A stretch of 64,000 nucleotides of DNA from Cytophagales bacterium (GCA_013298125.1 JAAFJP010000031.1:1-64000); one strand, 5' to 3'. Positions 18,957-29,441 are shown, numbered from the stretch's first letter. Program-made: numbers and translations. Notes: generated by a model from the letters alone, not told the origin.

Positions 18957-18999
18957 CGTAAAATTATTCACAAAAACATTTAGAAAATTAATACTTATA

Positions 19000-21384
19000 A
19001 TGACCCGCATTCTAAAAAGTATTCCTACAATATATTTCCACTCACTCTCACGGCTGACCATACTAATATTTTTGTCGTTGATTTCATGGTATTCCTTTGC
19101 TCAAAATCCTAAAGTTGAGAGTTTGAGTGATGACCAAATTAAAGAGTTTTTACAAAAAGCTCAGGCGAGTGGTATGAGTGAAGCTCAGATTGAAAAAGCG
19201 GCTTTGATGCAAGGATATTCACCTGCGGATGTTGCTAAAATGCGTGAAAGAATAAATGCAACTGCTTCTGGTTCCAAAGCCAGTGCTACCGCTGCTGTTG
19301 ATGCTTCACGTAAAACAACAACTCCTGTCTCAGGAATTACAAAGATTGAGGAGGAGAAAATAAAGGAAGATATTGTAGTTTCACAAGTAAAATCTAATGT
19401 ATTTGGTGTATCTATGTTCGCAAAAGGAGGTTTATCTTTTGAACCTGACATGAGAATTGCAACGCCCAAGAATTATCAATTAGGTCCAGATGATGAATTG
19501 AACATTGATATTTTTGGAAATGCCTTGGATAATTATAAAGTAAAAGTAAGTACCGAGGGAACAATCAGAATCTTGAATCTTAGTCCAATTTATGTCAATG
19601 GGCTTTCGATTGAGTCTGCCTCAGAAAGAATCGTAGGACGTTTGAGACAGCTTTATCAAGGTATTAATATGCCAGGGAGTGGGGTTTCGGCACAAATTAC
19701 TTTGGGAAGTGTTAGAAGCATTAAAGTAACCATCACGGGCGAAGTTACGAAGCCAGGTAGTTATACAGTTTCGTCTTTGGCAACGGTTTTCAATGCCCTT
19801 TATGCCGCAGGAGGTCCTTCTGAAAATGGTTCGTTTCGTAATATTAGAGTTATTAGAGACAATAAAGTAGTTAGAATTCTGGATTTATACGACTTCCTTT
19901 TACGGGCAGACCAAAAGGATAATATCCGCCTCCAAGACCAAGACGTTATCAGAATTGCTGAATATGAAACCCGTGTAGAAGTAGCTGGTGAAGTAAAACG
20001 TCCCATGATTTTTGAAGTAGAAAAAACCGAGAATCTGAAAGATGTACTACGTTTTGCGGGCGGATTCACGGATAAAGCCTATACCTACACGATTGGCTTA
20101 CAAAGAAATACCGCTAAGGAGTTAAAGTTAATAAATATTTCACAAGAAGAGGTTTTAACATTTGTTCCACAAAGAGGTGATAGATATACAATCGGAAGAA
20201 TTTTAGAAAGATTTGAAAATAGAGTTACTATTAAGGGAGCCGTTTTCAGAGAAGGAGAATTTGCGATTGAAACAGGAACTCGAACTGTTAAAGAACTTAT
20301 CAAGAAAGCGGAAGGCATTAGGGAAGATGCTTTTATGAACCGTGCTACTATTACTCGTCATAAAGAAGATAATGACCCAATAGTAATAGCTTTTGATTTG
20401 GGTAAGTTAATGAGAGGCGAAATAGAAGACATACCTTTGAAGAGAGAAGACGTTATTACGATTAGAAGTATTCAGTCTTTAAGGGAGCAAAGGGTGGTAA
20501 CGATTAAAGGAGAAGTAAACAAAGAGGGAAAATATCCTTATGTAGAGGGCTTGACTATTGCTGATTTAATAGTTTTAGCCAATGGTTTTTCTGATGGAGC
20601 AAGTAGCTCTAAAATCGAATTAGCCAGACGTGTTGAAGAAGATACTACGGGTTTGCCCACTAATCAGAATGTAAGAATTGAGACTTATGATATTGATAAG
20701 AATCTGAAAATTAGAACTGAGGATGCGAAAATACTATTACAACCTTATGACAGAATTTATGTCCGTAAATTACCCCGCTATGAAGATCAGCTTGCTGTAA
20801 ATATTCAAGGAGAAGTAAAATACCCAGGCTTATATACCATAAAAGATAAAGGGCAACGTATTTCTGATTTGTTAGCATTAGCTGGTGGTTTCAAAGAAGG
20901 GGCTTTTAAAGAAGGGGCTGTGTTTCTGAGAGATTCAACTCAGATAGCCATTAACTTATTGAAAGTGCTACAAAATCCAGAAGTGAAAGACAACCTTCTA
21001 TTAGTTGGTGGAGATGTCTTAAAAATTCCTCGTGAAAATCAGACGGTTAAACTAACAGGAGAAGTGTTAAACCCTGTTTCAATAGCTTTTAGTGCAGGAC
21101 TGAGTACGAAAGACTATATCGCACAGGCAGGAGGGTTTACTGATAAAGCCGCAAAACGCAGAGTGTTTGTAAAATATGCCAATGGGCTTTCAGACAAGAC
21201 AAGACACTATTGGTTTTTTAATACTTATCCGAAAGTAACACAAGGCTCTGAAATTATTATTCCAACTATGCCCGATGATAGTAATGGTAAAATGACTACA
21301 ACAGAAAAGGTGGCACTTTTGGGAGCGGTATCATCTGTTTCATTAATCATAATTAGTATCCGTAATGCCTTAAAAGGTAATTAA
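19000..21384 (+). CDS. SLBB-domain polysaccharide export channel protein (Wza-like)
   Basis: Outer-membrane/periplasmic export protein for exopolysaccharide, 794 residues. A signal peptide (about 15-35, ending at YSFAQ) is followed by a helical/low-complexity region. A Poly_export domain begins at about 150 (YQLGPDDELNIDIFGN). At least five SLBB beta-grasp repeats follow, marked by recurring phrases such as ITGEVTKPGSY, VAGEVKRPMIF, IKGEVNKEGKY, IQGEVKYPGLY and LTGEVLNPVSI. A hydrophobic C-terminal helix (about 768-790) may contribute to the outer-membrane pore or anchor. It is first gene of the polysaccharide operon, 15 bases before the Wzz-like gene. The many SLBB copies make it about twice the length of E. 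coli Wza, as in many Bacteroidota. Confidence 0.9.
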   Translation: MTRILKSIPTIYFHSLSRLTILIFLSLISWYSFAQNPKVESLSDDQIKEFLQKAQASGMSEAQIEKAALMQGYSPADVAKMRERINATASGSKASATAAVDASRKTTTPVSGITKIEEEKIKEDIVVSQVKSNVFGVSMFAKGGLSFEPDMRIATPKNYQLGPDDELNIDIFGNALDNYKVKVSTEGTIRILNLSPIYVNGLSIESASERIVGRLRQLYQGINMPGSGVSAQITLGSVRSIKVTITGEVTKPGSYTVSSLATVFNALYAAGGPSENGSFRNIRVIRDNKVVRILDLYDFLLRADQKDNIRLQDQDVIRIAEYETRVEVAGEVKRPMIFEVEKTENLKDVLRFAGGFTDKAYTYTIGLQRNTAKELKLINISQEEVLTFVPQRGDRYTIGRILERFENRVTIKGAVFREGEFAIETGTRTVKELIKKAEGIREDAFMNRATITRHKEDNDPIVIAFDLGKLMRGEIEDIPLKREDVITIRSIQSLREQRVVTIKGEVNKEGKYPYVEGLTIADLIVLANGFSDGASSSKIELARRVEEDTTGLPTNQNVRIETYDIDKNLKIRTEDAKILLQPYDRIYVRKLPRYEDQLAVNIQGEVKYPGLYTIKDKGQRISDLLALAGGFKEGAFKEGAVFLRDSTQIAINLLKVLQNPEVKDNLLLVGGDVLKIPRENQTVKLTGEVLNPVSIAFSAGLSTKDYIAQAGGFTDKAAKRRVFVKYANGLSDKTRHYWFFNTYPKVTQGSEIIIPTMPDDSNGKMTTTEKVALLGAVSSVSLIIISIRNALKGN

Positions 21385-21399
21385 ATATATCACAATCCA

Positions 21400-22479
21400 T
21401 TGGAAACGAATAAAATACAAGAAAATATAGATCAGGAAATAACCATTGATATTAGTAAGATATTTAAGGTTATTGCAAAACGAAAATGGGCAATCCTGAT
21501 TGCTACTATTATTTCGACAGTATTAGGAATTTTTATCGCTATTAATATTCCAAATGAGTACTCCTCGCAAGTACAAATTCTTCCTGAACTAAGCTCAAAA
21601 GATGGCGGAGGAAGCCTCAGTAGCTTGAAATCTTTGGCTGGTCTTGCAGGCGTGGACTTAGGTGGAATGTCTGCCACAGAGGCTGTCCGCCCTGATTTAT
21701 ACCCAAATATTCTTCAAAGTACGCCCTTTATGATGGGGGTTATGAATATGAAAGTATATTCTTCTAAATACAAACAGAAAATGTTGATGTCTAAGTTTTT
21801 AGAAGAAAATAAAAAGAAAGAATTAGCAACAAGAATCTTCGGAGAATCGGATGAAAAAGATAAGGATGCCTTCGTTATCAACCCTTCAACAATTCCGTTG
21901 GAAACTATTAGGCTTGATAAAAAACAAGATGATTTAATCAAAGAATTGCAAAAAAGAGTTGGAGCAACTTTGGATAAAAAAACAGGCGTAATCAGTATTT
22001 CTGCTAAAATGCAAGACCCTGTCATTGCGGCAACTATCGTACGCTATGCACAAGATTATTTGACTAAGTATGTGGTAAACTATCGTACTGAAAAGACTTT
22101 AAAAGATATTAAATTCTTGGGCGAACGTGTTGAAGAAGCCAAAAGGCGTTATGACAATGCCCTTTTTGCCTATTCAAGTTATCAAGATAGGAACAAAGCT
22201 CTATTCCTGAACATTGCCAAAGACGAAGGCAAAAAACTACAATATGAAGTAGATTTATCCTATAATCTTTACTCTGAATTAGTAAAACAATTAGAAGAAT
22301 CTAAGATAAAAATCCACCGTGAAACCCCTATTTTCAAAGTCCTTGAACCTGCACAAATTCCAGTGAAAAAATCTGAGCCAAAGCGTTCAGTAATGGTCTT
22401 GGGCTTTGCTTTTTTAGGCTTGATTTTGAGTATCATGGTTGTATTAGCCAGAAATTATAAATCATTAGGAATTTTCTAA
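21400..22479 (+). CDS. Wzz-type polysaccharide chain-length determinant
   Basis: Inner-membrane co-polymerase of 359 residues that sets polysaccharide length. The start is a TTG at 21400. A membrane helix at about 31-52 (WAILIATIISTVLGIFIAI) opens into a periplasmic coiled-coil region (about 60-315). A second helix lies at about 330-350 (VMVLGFAFLGLILSIMVV), preceded by the proline-rich IPVKKSEPKRS segment typical of Wzz proteins. No cytoplasmic tyrosine-kinase domain is attached, so it is the short Wzz form. It is flanked by the export channel gene (15-base gap) and the flippase gene (7-base gap). Confidence 0.88.
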   Translation: METNKIQENIDQEITIDISKIFKVIAKRKWAILIATIISTVLGIFIAINIPNEYSSQVQILPELSSKDGGGSLSSLKSLAGLAGVDLGGMSATEAVRPDLYPNILQSTPFMMGVMNMKVYSSKYKQKMLMSKFLEENKKKELATRIFGESDEKDKDAFVINPSTIPLETIRLDKKQDDLIKELQKRVGATLDKKTGVISISAKMQDPVIAATIVRYAQDYLTKYVVNYRTEKTLKDIKFLGERVEEAKRRYDNALFAYSSYQDRNKALFLNIAKDEGKKLQYEVDLSYNLYSELVKQLEESKIKIHRETPIFKVLEPAQIPVKKSEPKRSVMVLGFAFLGLILSIMVVLARNYKSLGIF

Positions 22480-22486
22480 AATCCTC

Positions 22487-23785
22487 GTGAAGATAAAAAG
22501 TATAATACAAAATCTTGGAGCCAACTTTCTGACTACTATACTCGGATTGATTGGCTCTATTATTTTGGCTCGATGGCTCGGTCCAGCTCAGCGAGGATTG
22601 TTTGCCGCAATTATCCTTATTCCATCTCTTTTGCAGTACGTTTTTAATTTTGGAATGTACTCTGCCATCATCTATTTTACTGCCCAAAACGATTCTCCAA
22701 AACACAAAATTTGGAGTAATTTAATTTGTATTGGTCTGATTCAGAGTGTTTTAGGATTTTTGTTCGGTTGGGGACTAATTAATTTTTATCTTCAAAAATA
22801 CGCCTCAGATTCTATTATTTTTAGCCATTTCTATCTTGCCACGTTTCCTGTTGGACTGATAGGTACTTATGCTACTTTTATGTTGCAAGGGGCTTCATGT
22901 TTTCGATTGACCAATATCCTTAAATGTATTGTTCCAATGGGTTATTGTCTCGGAATAATCACCTTGCAATTACTCAATATTTTGACGGTTGAGCATCTCG
23001 TTTATCTACAAATATTCATTCAATCTTGCTACTTGCTGTGTGCTGTGTGCTTACTCTACAGATATCTCCTTCATAGATTTAGCTTCACGTATGACGCTAA
23101 CTTGATGCGAAATATGCTCACGTATGGTGTAAAGGTTTGGATTGGAGATATTTCATATTTAGCCAACGCCCGAATTGACCAGTTTATGATTGGAGCTATG
23201 CTTGTCAGTCGAGATTTGGGAATTTATACCATTGCCGTAAGCATAGCGGGTTTCACAGGAATATTATCAAGGGCGGTTGGAACTATTATTTTACCAACCG
23301 TTGCAGGAAAAATATCTGTAATAGAACAAAAAAATGAAATTGTTTCTTTCTTCCAACGCTATTGGATTGTAAGTATTATATTTCACTTTGGATTTGCTAT
23401 TGCTGTCTGGATTTTATTACCAATTATTTACGGAAATGCTTATACTGAGTCAGTGGCGATTTGTCAAATTCTGGTTATTGGTTATTTTTTTATCAATGCA
23501 AAAACTGTTTTGGCAGAAGGGTTACAAGGCATGGGATTTCCTGAAATTATCAGTGCGGTAGAGGTTTTTGGAATGTGTATCTCGCTGATTTTGAGTATAT
23601 TATTGATAAAACCTTATGGAATTTTGGGTGTTTCAATCGCTATTACTTTGGCGTATTTGGGTCAGTTTATAGGATTAATAATATTTTCAAATAAAAAAGG
23701 AATTCCGTATCTTCGATTACTCTGTCCATCTCGTAAAGAAATTCTCGATGACTTTCGATGGCTCAAAAGCAAAATTAACCACTAA
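22487..23785 (+). CDS. Wzx-like polysaccharide flippase
   Basis: Integral membrane protein of 432 residues of the MATE/MOP-like polysaccharide transport class, with about 12 hydrophobic segments from residue 8 to 410. It would flip undecaprenyl-linked repeat units across the inner membrane. The GTG start at 22487 gives MKIKSIIQNLGANFL, with the first helix LGLIGSIILARWLGP, a family-like signature. Its place between the chain-length gene and a glycosyltransferase supports a Wzx/Wzy-dependent pathway. Confidence 0.85.
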   Translation: MKIKSIIQNLGANFLTTILGLIGSIILARWLGPAQRGLFAAIILIPSLLQYVFNFGMYSAIIYFTAQNDSPKHKIWSNLICIGLIQSVLGFLFGWGLINFYLQKYASDSIIFSHFYLATFPVGLIGTYATFMLQGASCFRLTNILKCIVPMGYCLGIITLQLLNILTVEHLVYLQIFIQSCYLLCAVCLLYRYLLHRFSFTYDANLMRNMLTYGVKVWIGDISYLANARIDQFMIGAMLVSRDLGIYTIAVSIAGFTGILSRAVGTIILPTVAGKISVIEQKNEIVSFFQRYWIVSIIFHFGFAIAVWILLPIIYGNAYTESVAICQILVIGYFFINAKTVLAEGLQGMGFPEIISAVEVFGMCISLILSILLIKPYGILGVSIAITLAYLGQFIGLIIFSNKKGIPYLRLLCPSRKEILDDFRWLKSKINH

Positions 23786-23787
23786 AA

Positions 23788-25002
23788 ATGAATACCCTTT
23801 TATTAGCTCGTCCAGACCATTCGTTGCGTCTTTACGAAGGTCTGCGACGTAATCCAGAACTGGCTACTGATTTTCATACATTCGGTGTTTTCAAGAAAAA
23901 TGCTTGGATGAACCGTTGGCTTCCTCATGTCAATACCGTTGATTCAGATGTAAATATTTCCTATACTTTCACGGTTTTTCATCGGATTCTCTATTTTTTA
24001 CATCAACGATATTTCTTCGATTATTACAATTTAGAGAATCAGGTTTCGGAGCATTTTTTTCGTAAAATTCTCCAAAAGTATAATCAAACTGAACTTGATA
24101 TAGTTCATTATTGGGGAGCTTATTGTCATCAATCCATTCGAGAATTTAAGCGAGTAAATCCTCAAACTAAACTCCTCGCAGATGTATATGCAGCACATCC
24201 TGACTACGTACATGACATCTTAGCACCCGAGTACGAAAAGCATGATCTACCATTTGGAAATTCATACTTTGTCAGAAGCCGTGAGCGAGATTTGGCTTCT
24301 TTGGAGGGTGTTGAAAATATGGTAGTTCCCTCTGAATATATGGCTAATATGTACCGTAATTATTACCCTCAATCAAAAATATTTGTAGCAAGTTACGGTT
24401 TGTCAAAATTCTCAAAATCAGTAACTTACTGTAAAAATAATAATAGAAAGGACAAACTTTTAAAGATTATTTTTGCTGGAAAAATATCTATCGAAAAAGG
24501 TTGTATTTATCTTTTGGAAGCTATGAAAAAATTGCCAAATAAAGAGTTTCAATTAGACATAATTGGAGATATTGAACATAATCAAAAAGCCATTTTTAAT
24601 TCTTATTTCAATCTTCAAAATGTACGCTTCTTAGGTCAATTACCCAAAAATAAAATCCTTGAAACCCTGCCAGAGTACCATCTTTTTGTATTACCAAGTT
24701 TGACGGATGCCTATTCTTTGGCAGTTTCAGAAGCCTTATCTTGCGGAGTTCCTGTGATTATTACGGAGAATGTTGGAAATAAAGACGATATTAGAAAATT
24801 TATAATTGGAGATGTTTGCGTAGCCCAAAATGTAGATGCTCTTGTAGAATCAATTTTGAAATTTCAAGATGAAGAATATCGTCAATTTTTGAGGGCAAAT
24901 ATTGATAATTTTATGGAAGAAAATCGAGTTAGTGATTATCCTTCAAAAGTCCTGAAAATTTATCAATGTTTAAAAGAAGACTCTTGTATTTTTGTATCAT
25001 AA
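23788..25002 (+). CDS. Glycosyltransferase family 4
   Basis: Predicted GT-B retaining glycosyltransferase of 404 residues. The C-terminal half has the GT4 hallmarks: IIFAGKISIEKGCIYLLEAM (about 229-248, start of the second Rossmann domain), FLGQLPKNKILE, and the donor-binding segment DAYSLAVSEALSCGVPVII (about 310-328). The N-terminal domain contains HYWGAYCHQS, a likely acceptor-side loop. It starts 2 bases after the flippase gene stop. It probably adds one sugar of the repeat unit; donor and acceptor are not predictable. Confidence 0.87.
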   Translation: MNTLLLARPDHSLRLYEGLRRNPELATDFHTFGVFKKNAWMNRWLPHVNTVDSDVNISYTFTVFHRILYFLHQRYFFDYYNLENQVSEHFFRKILQKYNQTELDIVHYWGAYCHQSIREFKRVNPQTKLLADVYAAHPDYVHDILAPEYEKHDLPFGNSYFVRSRERDLASLEGVENMVVPSEYMANMYRNYYPQSKIFVASYGLSKFSKSVTYCKNNNRKDKLLKIIFAGKISIEKGCIYLLEAMKKLPNKEFQLDIIGDIEHNQKAIFNSYFNLQNVRFLGQLPKNKILETLPEYHLFVLPSLTDAYSLAVSEALSCGVPVIITENVGNKDDIRKFIIGDVCVAQNVDALVESILKFQDEEYRQFLRANIDNFMEENRVSDYPSKVLKIYQCLKEDSCIFVS

Positions 25003-25017
25003 AACTCACTAATTTCT

Positions 25018-25650
25018 ATGTCCCACTATTCAACAGCCTATTTTCAATGGCAAAAAGACATCGGTAGTATTTCGGGAATTGCTCAGAAATTTCTCTTTGA
25101 AGAATTTACCGATAAAACTAAAAATGTCTTAGAATTTGGCTGTGGAGGCGGTTTTTTATTGAAAAATTTAGAAGCAAAACAAAAAATTGGTATCGAAATC
25201 AATCCCGAAGCAAGAACTTTCGCTCTTGAAAATGGTTTAACAGTTGTCGAATATATAAAAGATATTCCAAACCAGTGGGCGGATGTCATCATCTCCAATC
25301 ATGTGCTTGAACACACACATAATCCATTGGAGGAACTGACTTTATTGTACCCAAAACTAAGAGTAGGAGGGAGGGCGATTTTTGTAGTACCACACGAAAA
25401 AAAGACAAAGTTTATTCCAAATGACATCAATCAGCACTTATTCACTTGGTCTGAAATGAATCTTGGAAATTTGTTTGGAAAAGCGGGCTACAACATCTTG
25501 GAAGTCAAAGAGATAAACCATCGTTATCCACCTTTTTCTAAGTTTATTTTAGATGTACTCGGACTAAAATGTTTTCATTTTTTTGCGTATATTTATGGAC
25601 TAATAATGGCTCATAGAATAACGCAAATTAGAATAGTCGCTTACAAATAA
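25018..25650 (+). CDS. SAM-dependent class I methyltransferase
   Basis: The 210-residue protein has the Methyltransf_11/23-type Rossmann fold. Motif I is VLEFGCGGGFLL (about 38-49), motif II region IGIEINPEA, and post-motif DVIISNHVLEH (about 90-100). The position inside a polysaccharide operon, 15 bases after a glycosyltransferase gene, suggests methylation of a sugar or capping of a glycan chain. The substrate is inferred only from context. Confidence 0.85.
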   Translation: MSHYSTAYFQWQKDIGSISGIAQKFLFEEFTDKTKNVLEFGCGGGFLLKNLEAKQKIGIEINPEARTFALENGLTVVEYIKDIPNQWADVIISNHVLEHTHNPLEELTLLYPKLRVGGRAIFVVPHEKKTKFIPNDINQHLFTWSEMNLGNLFGKAGYNILEVKEINHRYPPFSKFILDVLGLKCFHFFAYIYGLIMAHRITQIRIVAYK

Positions 25651-25670
25651 TCCATAATCAACCACGATAA

Positions 25671-25772
25671 GTATCCAGTAAAATTAGTTTGCAGTAGGCA
25701 GTAAGAGAAATAGTCACATTATCTGATTTTCGTTAAAACTGAAAACTGTACACCAAACACTACCCACTACTT
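25671..25772. repeat. GTAGGCAGT-type imperfect palindrome
   Basis: It begins TCCAGTAAAATTAGTTTGCAG and ends with CACTACCCACTACTT. It is an imperfect inverted repeat sharing its left half with the element at 36638-36756. It occupies almost the whole gap between the methyltransferase and polymerase genes. Confidence 0.65.
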
Positions 25773-25789
25773 ACACGTACCGCCTACGT

Positions 25790-27082
25790 ATGAAAGAAAG
25801 TATATTTTTTGCTTCTGGTATTGATTTGAGCGTGTTTTTGATAAACACTTGGATTTTGTTGCGTTACGCAAAACTGTCCATCTATCACCCAGCTACGACC
25901 TACCTACTTTTTCATGCCTTTGCCTTCACTTCACGTTTAATTTTCTTGACATTAGGAGCTACTTTATTCTTGGGAGTACTTACCGATTATTTTACTGAAA
26001 TTGAAAATCACGAAATTGTGAGAGCTGCCATTTTAGCGGATATTGGGTTTATTTGCATGACCTTTGCGTGGGTACGAGAAGCCCGTCGAGAACCCTTAGT
26101 AAGTCCTCCCAAATCAGCTATTTTATTAGATGACAATATCCTAAAAGTAGTGCTTTTTATCACAATTCCAATTGGAATTTGGGCGATTTTTGCTCAACTC
26201 TACATCCCTGGGATAGGAAAGCCTCAGAATGATTTTGGAAATTGGGCGGAGTCTTCTTACATTGCCAACACTCAAAACTGGCTGATTTTGAGCTGTTTAG
26301 TGTTAATTTTCAAATATGGATTCAAGACTCCTATTTTGATAGCCCTTATCGTTGGACTTGTTATTTTAGCCTTTCAAGGAGAACTTCGGTACCGTATTGT
26401 TACGCCTTGTATTTTTCTATTATTTTTGTATCTCTATCGCCAAAAGCAACGATGGATTTCATTACGCTTTTCGATGTATCTGTTGATAGGTTTCTTATTT
26501 TTTCTGCCCTTGAAATATGTAGGAAAATTGATTCAGCAAGGGGCAACTTTTGAAGATGTCACCGAGTTTGCTTCTGAATACCAAGAAAGCCTACAAGTTG
26601 GAGTAAATGCTGACTTTTCGTTTTTGGATATGTACGCCTCTATCCTTACTCTAATTGACCAACACGGCGAACATTATTACGGCTCAACTTATCTCAATCT
26701 CTTGATAAACCCCATTCCACGTCAATTTTGGGTAGAAAAACCCTCTATGATGCAATGGATGACTGATATTTCGACCCCCGCCCGTAATTTGAAACAATTA
26801 GGAGCAACTGCCACTATTTATGGTGAATCCTTCGTCAATTTTGGGTTTTTGGGTGTCGTATTTATTCCCTTTTTATTCGCCAAATATTCGGCAAGATGGT
26901 ACTTTAAAAGCCTAAATGCTCACCCTCAATCAGCCAATTTGTATCTGTATTTATATTTTTCGACCATTACTATTTTAGTGTATAGAGATGGACTAAATGC
27001 CATTTTTATGTTCCTGACATCCTATAATATGCCAGGGTTCTTTGTATATTTTTTTAGTATTCTTAAAGGAAAACGAGTTTGA
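25790..27082 (+). CDS. Wzy-like polysaccharide polymerase
   Basis: Polytopic inner-membrane protein of 430 residues with about ten hydrophobic segments and one larger periplasmic loop (about 255-345, containing INPIPRQFWVEKP). This layout and the genomic position match O-antigen/exopolysaccharide polymerases (Wzy/oligosaccharide repeat unit polymerases), which join flipped repeat units. Wzy proteins are poorly conserved, so the call rests on topology and context. Its TGA overlaps the TTG start of the next glycosyltransferase by four bases, indicating translational coupling. Confidence 0.7.
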   Translation: MKESIFFASGIDLSVFLINTWILLRYAKLSIYHPATTYLLFHAFAFTSRLIFLTLGATLFLGVLTDYFTEIENHEIVRAAILADIGFICMTFAWVREARREPLVSPPKSAILLDDNILKVVLFITIPIGIWAIFAQLYIPGIGKPQNDFGNWAESSYIANTQNWLILSCLVLIFKYGFKTPILIALIVGLVILAFQGELRYRIVTPCIFLLFLYLYRQKQRWISLRFSMYLLIGFLFFLPLKYVGKLIQQGATFEDVTEFASEYQESLQVGVNADFSFLDMYASILTLIDQHGEHYYGSTYLNLLINPIPRQFWVEKPSMMQWMTDISTPARNLKQLGATATIYGESFVNFGFLGVVFIPFLFAKYSARWYFKSLNAHPQSANLYLYLYFSTITILVYRDGLNAIFMFLTSYNMPGFFVYFFSILKGKRV

Positions 27083-28227
27083 AGGCTAACAACCTACATA
27101 TCTGGATGAACATTCCGAGTTTTCATCAAAATGATTTATTTAACGAATTAAATAAGCAATTTGAAAAATTTACGGTCGTTTATGCACGCACCTGTGACGT
27201 TGATAGGAAGTCGCAGGGTTGGCAAGAAGGGGATGTACAAAATTATGAATCCAAGATGATAGGTAAAGACTTTAAAATCTGGCAGTTAGCTCAATATGTT
27301 TTTCAAAATAGATACGATACACACATCGTAAATGGAATATGGTCAGAGCCGTCTTTTTTTATGGCGATTGTATTTCTTAATTTTTTTGGAGCTAACTTTT
27401 TCATTTATTCAGAAGGTATCAATCCACTCAAAAATAGAACAATTCTTAAAAAAATATCACTCACATTATTAGTAAGACCGCTTTCTAAGTTGTTGATTTC
27501 CAGAGCGAAAGGAGTTTTGGCGGTGTCTGAGTTTGCGGTTGAGTATTTTAAATCTTTGGGCGTAAAATCAGAGCGAATATATCGGTTTGGGTATTTTAGG
27601 AATATTCAAAAAGTATTCACAAAACCACAATTGTATCCACGAATAAAATTGATTTTTGTGGGGCAATTAATTGAACGAAAAGGGGTTCAAATTCTTTTGA
27701 AAGCCCTCAAACGTATTAAAGAAAAGAGAGATGATTTTCATTTAACCATCATAGGGAAAGGCGAGTTAGAGCCTACTTTAAGGAATTATATTGAATGTAA
27801 TCAACTCCAAAGGCTCGTAAATTTTCAAGGAATTATACTTTCTGAAAACGTAACAAATTATATTTCAAAAGCTGATTTGTTGATTTTACCCTCTCTTTTT
27901 GACGGTTGGGGCATGGTTATCAATGAAGCATTGCTTTGTGATGTTCCCGTATTGGTATCTGACCAATGTGGGGCAAAGGAATTGATTACAGATAATCATA
28001 ATGGTCTGATTTTCAAAGGGAATGATGAACAATCTTTATCCGAAAAGCTGCTTAATTATTTAGATTTACCACTCGAAAACAAAATACAATTAAAGCAAAA
28101 TGCCTCTCGCTCGGGTAAATTGATAGAAACCCACCAAGTTGCTATCTATCTGAGACAATGTGTGTGTCATGCCCTTAATCCAAGCCCACCAAAAATAACT
28201 GCCCCTTGGCTAAGTAATGAAGCATAA
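27079..28227 (+). CDS. Glycosyltransferase family 4
   Basis: GT-B glycosyltransferase of 382 residues. It has LIFVGQLIERKGVQILLKALKRI (about 190-212), FQGIILSENVTNYISKADLLILPS (about 250-275) and the donor-binding phrase DGWGMVINEALLCDVPVLVSD, with glutamate as in the EX7E motif. A TTG start overlaps the polymerase stop; the end overlaps the next gene by 11 bases. It probably adds a sugar to the repeat unit, with unknown specificity. Confidence 0.87.
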   Translation: MKANNLHIWMNIPSFHQNDLFNELNKQFEKFTVVYARTCDVDRKSQGWQEGDVQNYESKMIGKDFKIWQLAQYVFQNRYDTHIVNGIWSEPSFFMAIVFLNFFGANFFIYSEGINPLKNRTILKKISLTLLVRPLSKLLISRAKGVLAVSEFAVEYFKSLGVKSERIYRFGYFRNIQKVFTKPQLYPRIKLIFVGQLIERKGVQILLKALKRIKEKRDDFHLTIIGKGELEPTLRNYIECNQLQRLVNFQGIILSENVTNYISKADLLILPSLFDGWGMVINEALLCDVPVLVSDQCGAKELITDNHNGLIFKGNDEQSLSEKLLNYLDLPLENKIQLKQNASRSGKLIETHQVAIYLRQCVCHALNPSPPKITAPWLSNEA

Positions 28228-29353
28228 AAACATCTTGCTGATTGGTTGCACTCCTCCGCCAATCAATGGACAAACGCTTGCATTTCAGGCACTTGTAGAA
28301 GAAATGGATAATGCAGAAAGTCTTTTGCTTTTGGGGCTTAGAGGTGTGAGCGTCAGGATTTTTTTATCGAAAATTCTTGTATTTCTATGGCTTCTCGTTC
28401 GCCTTGTGAGTAAGGTTCTCCTCAAAAAATATGTGGTTTATCAAACATTTTCACAATCAAAAGAAGGATTTTTTAGAGATTTTCCGATTGTCTTTTTGGC
28501 AAAATTATTTGGAAGTAAAGTGATTGGGCATATTCACGGAGGGAATTACGATGGATTTTATTTAGCTCAAAATAGACTCATAAAATGGTTGATTCGAAAT
28601 ATGTTACGACAGACAGATTCGGTCATTATTTTATCTGAAAATATGAAAAATATGCTTGATTTTGAGCCAAGTGTATTACCCAAAATCAAGGTAATTAACA
28701 ACGGATTATTTTGGAATATTAATGGTAATAGTCTGAAAATCAAATTATTACCAACAGAAAGTCAGAAACCTGTCAAGATTTTATTTTTATCAAATATGAT
28801 AGAATCAAAAGGTTATTGGGATGTTTTGGAAGCCACTAATATTTTGGTAAATCAATATGGATATAACATTCAAGCTGATTTTTGTGGGGAGTTTATTCAG
28901 TACCCAGATGCCAAACGATTTATGAATATTGATGAGGCAAAGGCAAGTTTTTGGTCATTTATAGAAATAAATAATCTTCAAAATCACGTCAATTATCATG
29001 GAATTGTTGAAGGAGAAATGAAGGAGCAATTGTTAGAAGAAGCCCATTTTTTTGTTTTGCCAACCAATTATATCAATGAAGGACAACCAATCTCAATTAT
29101 TGAAGCAATGGCATATCGTTGTGTAGTTTTGACGACTGACTATCGGGGTATTTCAGAAATGACAACACCCAATGAATTAGCGATTTACGTTGAATATAAT
29201 TCTCCAGAAACTATCGTAGAAGCAATCCAAAAGATGCTTCAAAATCCATCAGAATATCACCAAATTTCGGAAAATAGTTATCAAAATTATCTGAAAAGAT
29301 TTACCAAAGAAAAACACCTGAACGCTCTCATGGATGAGATTAAAAGCCATTGA
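28217..29353 (+). CDS. Glycosyltransferase family 4
   Basis: GT-B glycosyltransferase of 378 residues. The N-terminus NILLIGCTPPPINGQTLAF is typical of GT4 enzymes with a glycine-rich acceptor loop. The C-terminal domain carries ILFLSNMIESKGYWDVLEA (about 190-208) and EGQPISIIEA, a clear EX7E motif. It is last gene of the polysaccharide operon, overlapping its predecessor by 11 bases. The eCIS locus begins 125 bases downstream on the same strand, and no terminator was found between them. Confidence 0.87.
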   Translation: MKHKNILLIGCTPPPINGQTLAFQALVEEMDNAESLLLLGLRGVSVRIFLSKILVFLWLLVRLVSKVLLKKYVVYQTFSQSKEGFFRDFPIVFLAKLFGSKVIGHIHGGNYDGFYLAQNRLIKWLIRNMLRQTDSVIILSENMKNMLDFEPSVLPKIKVINNGLFWNINGNSLKIKLLPTESQKPVKILFLSNMIESKGYWDVLEATNILVNQYGYNIQADFCGEFIQYPDAKRFMNIDEAKASFWSFIEINNLQNHVNYHGIVEGEMKEQLLEEAHFFVLPTNYINEGQPISIIEAMAYRCVVLTTDYRGISEMTTPNELAIYVEYNSPETIVEAIQKMLQNPSEYHQISENSYQNYLKRFTKEKHLNALMDEIKSH

Positions 29354-29441
29354 ATCTCAAATCACCTAAGGCAAAAAATACCATTAACTCAATAATAACA
29401 CCGTTAAATAAATATTACTCAAATCAAAGTCATTAATTTTA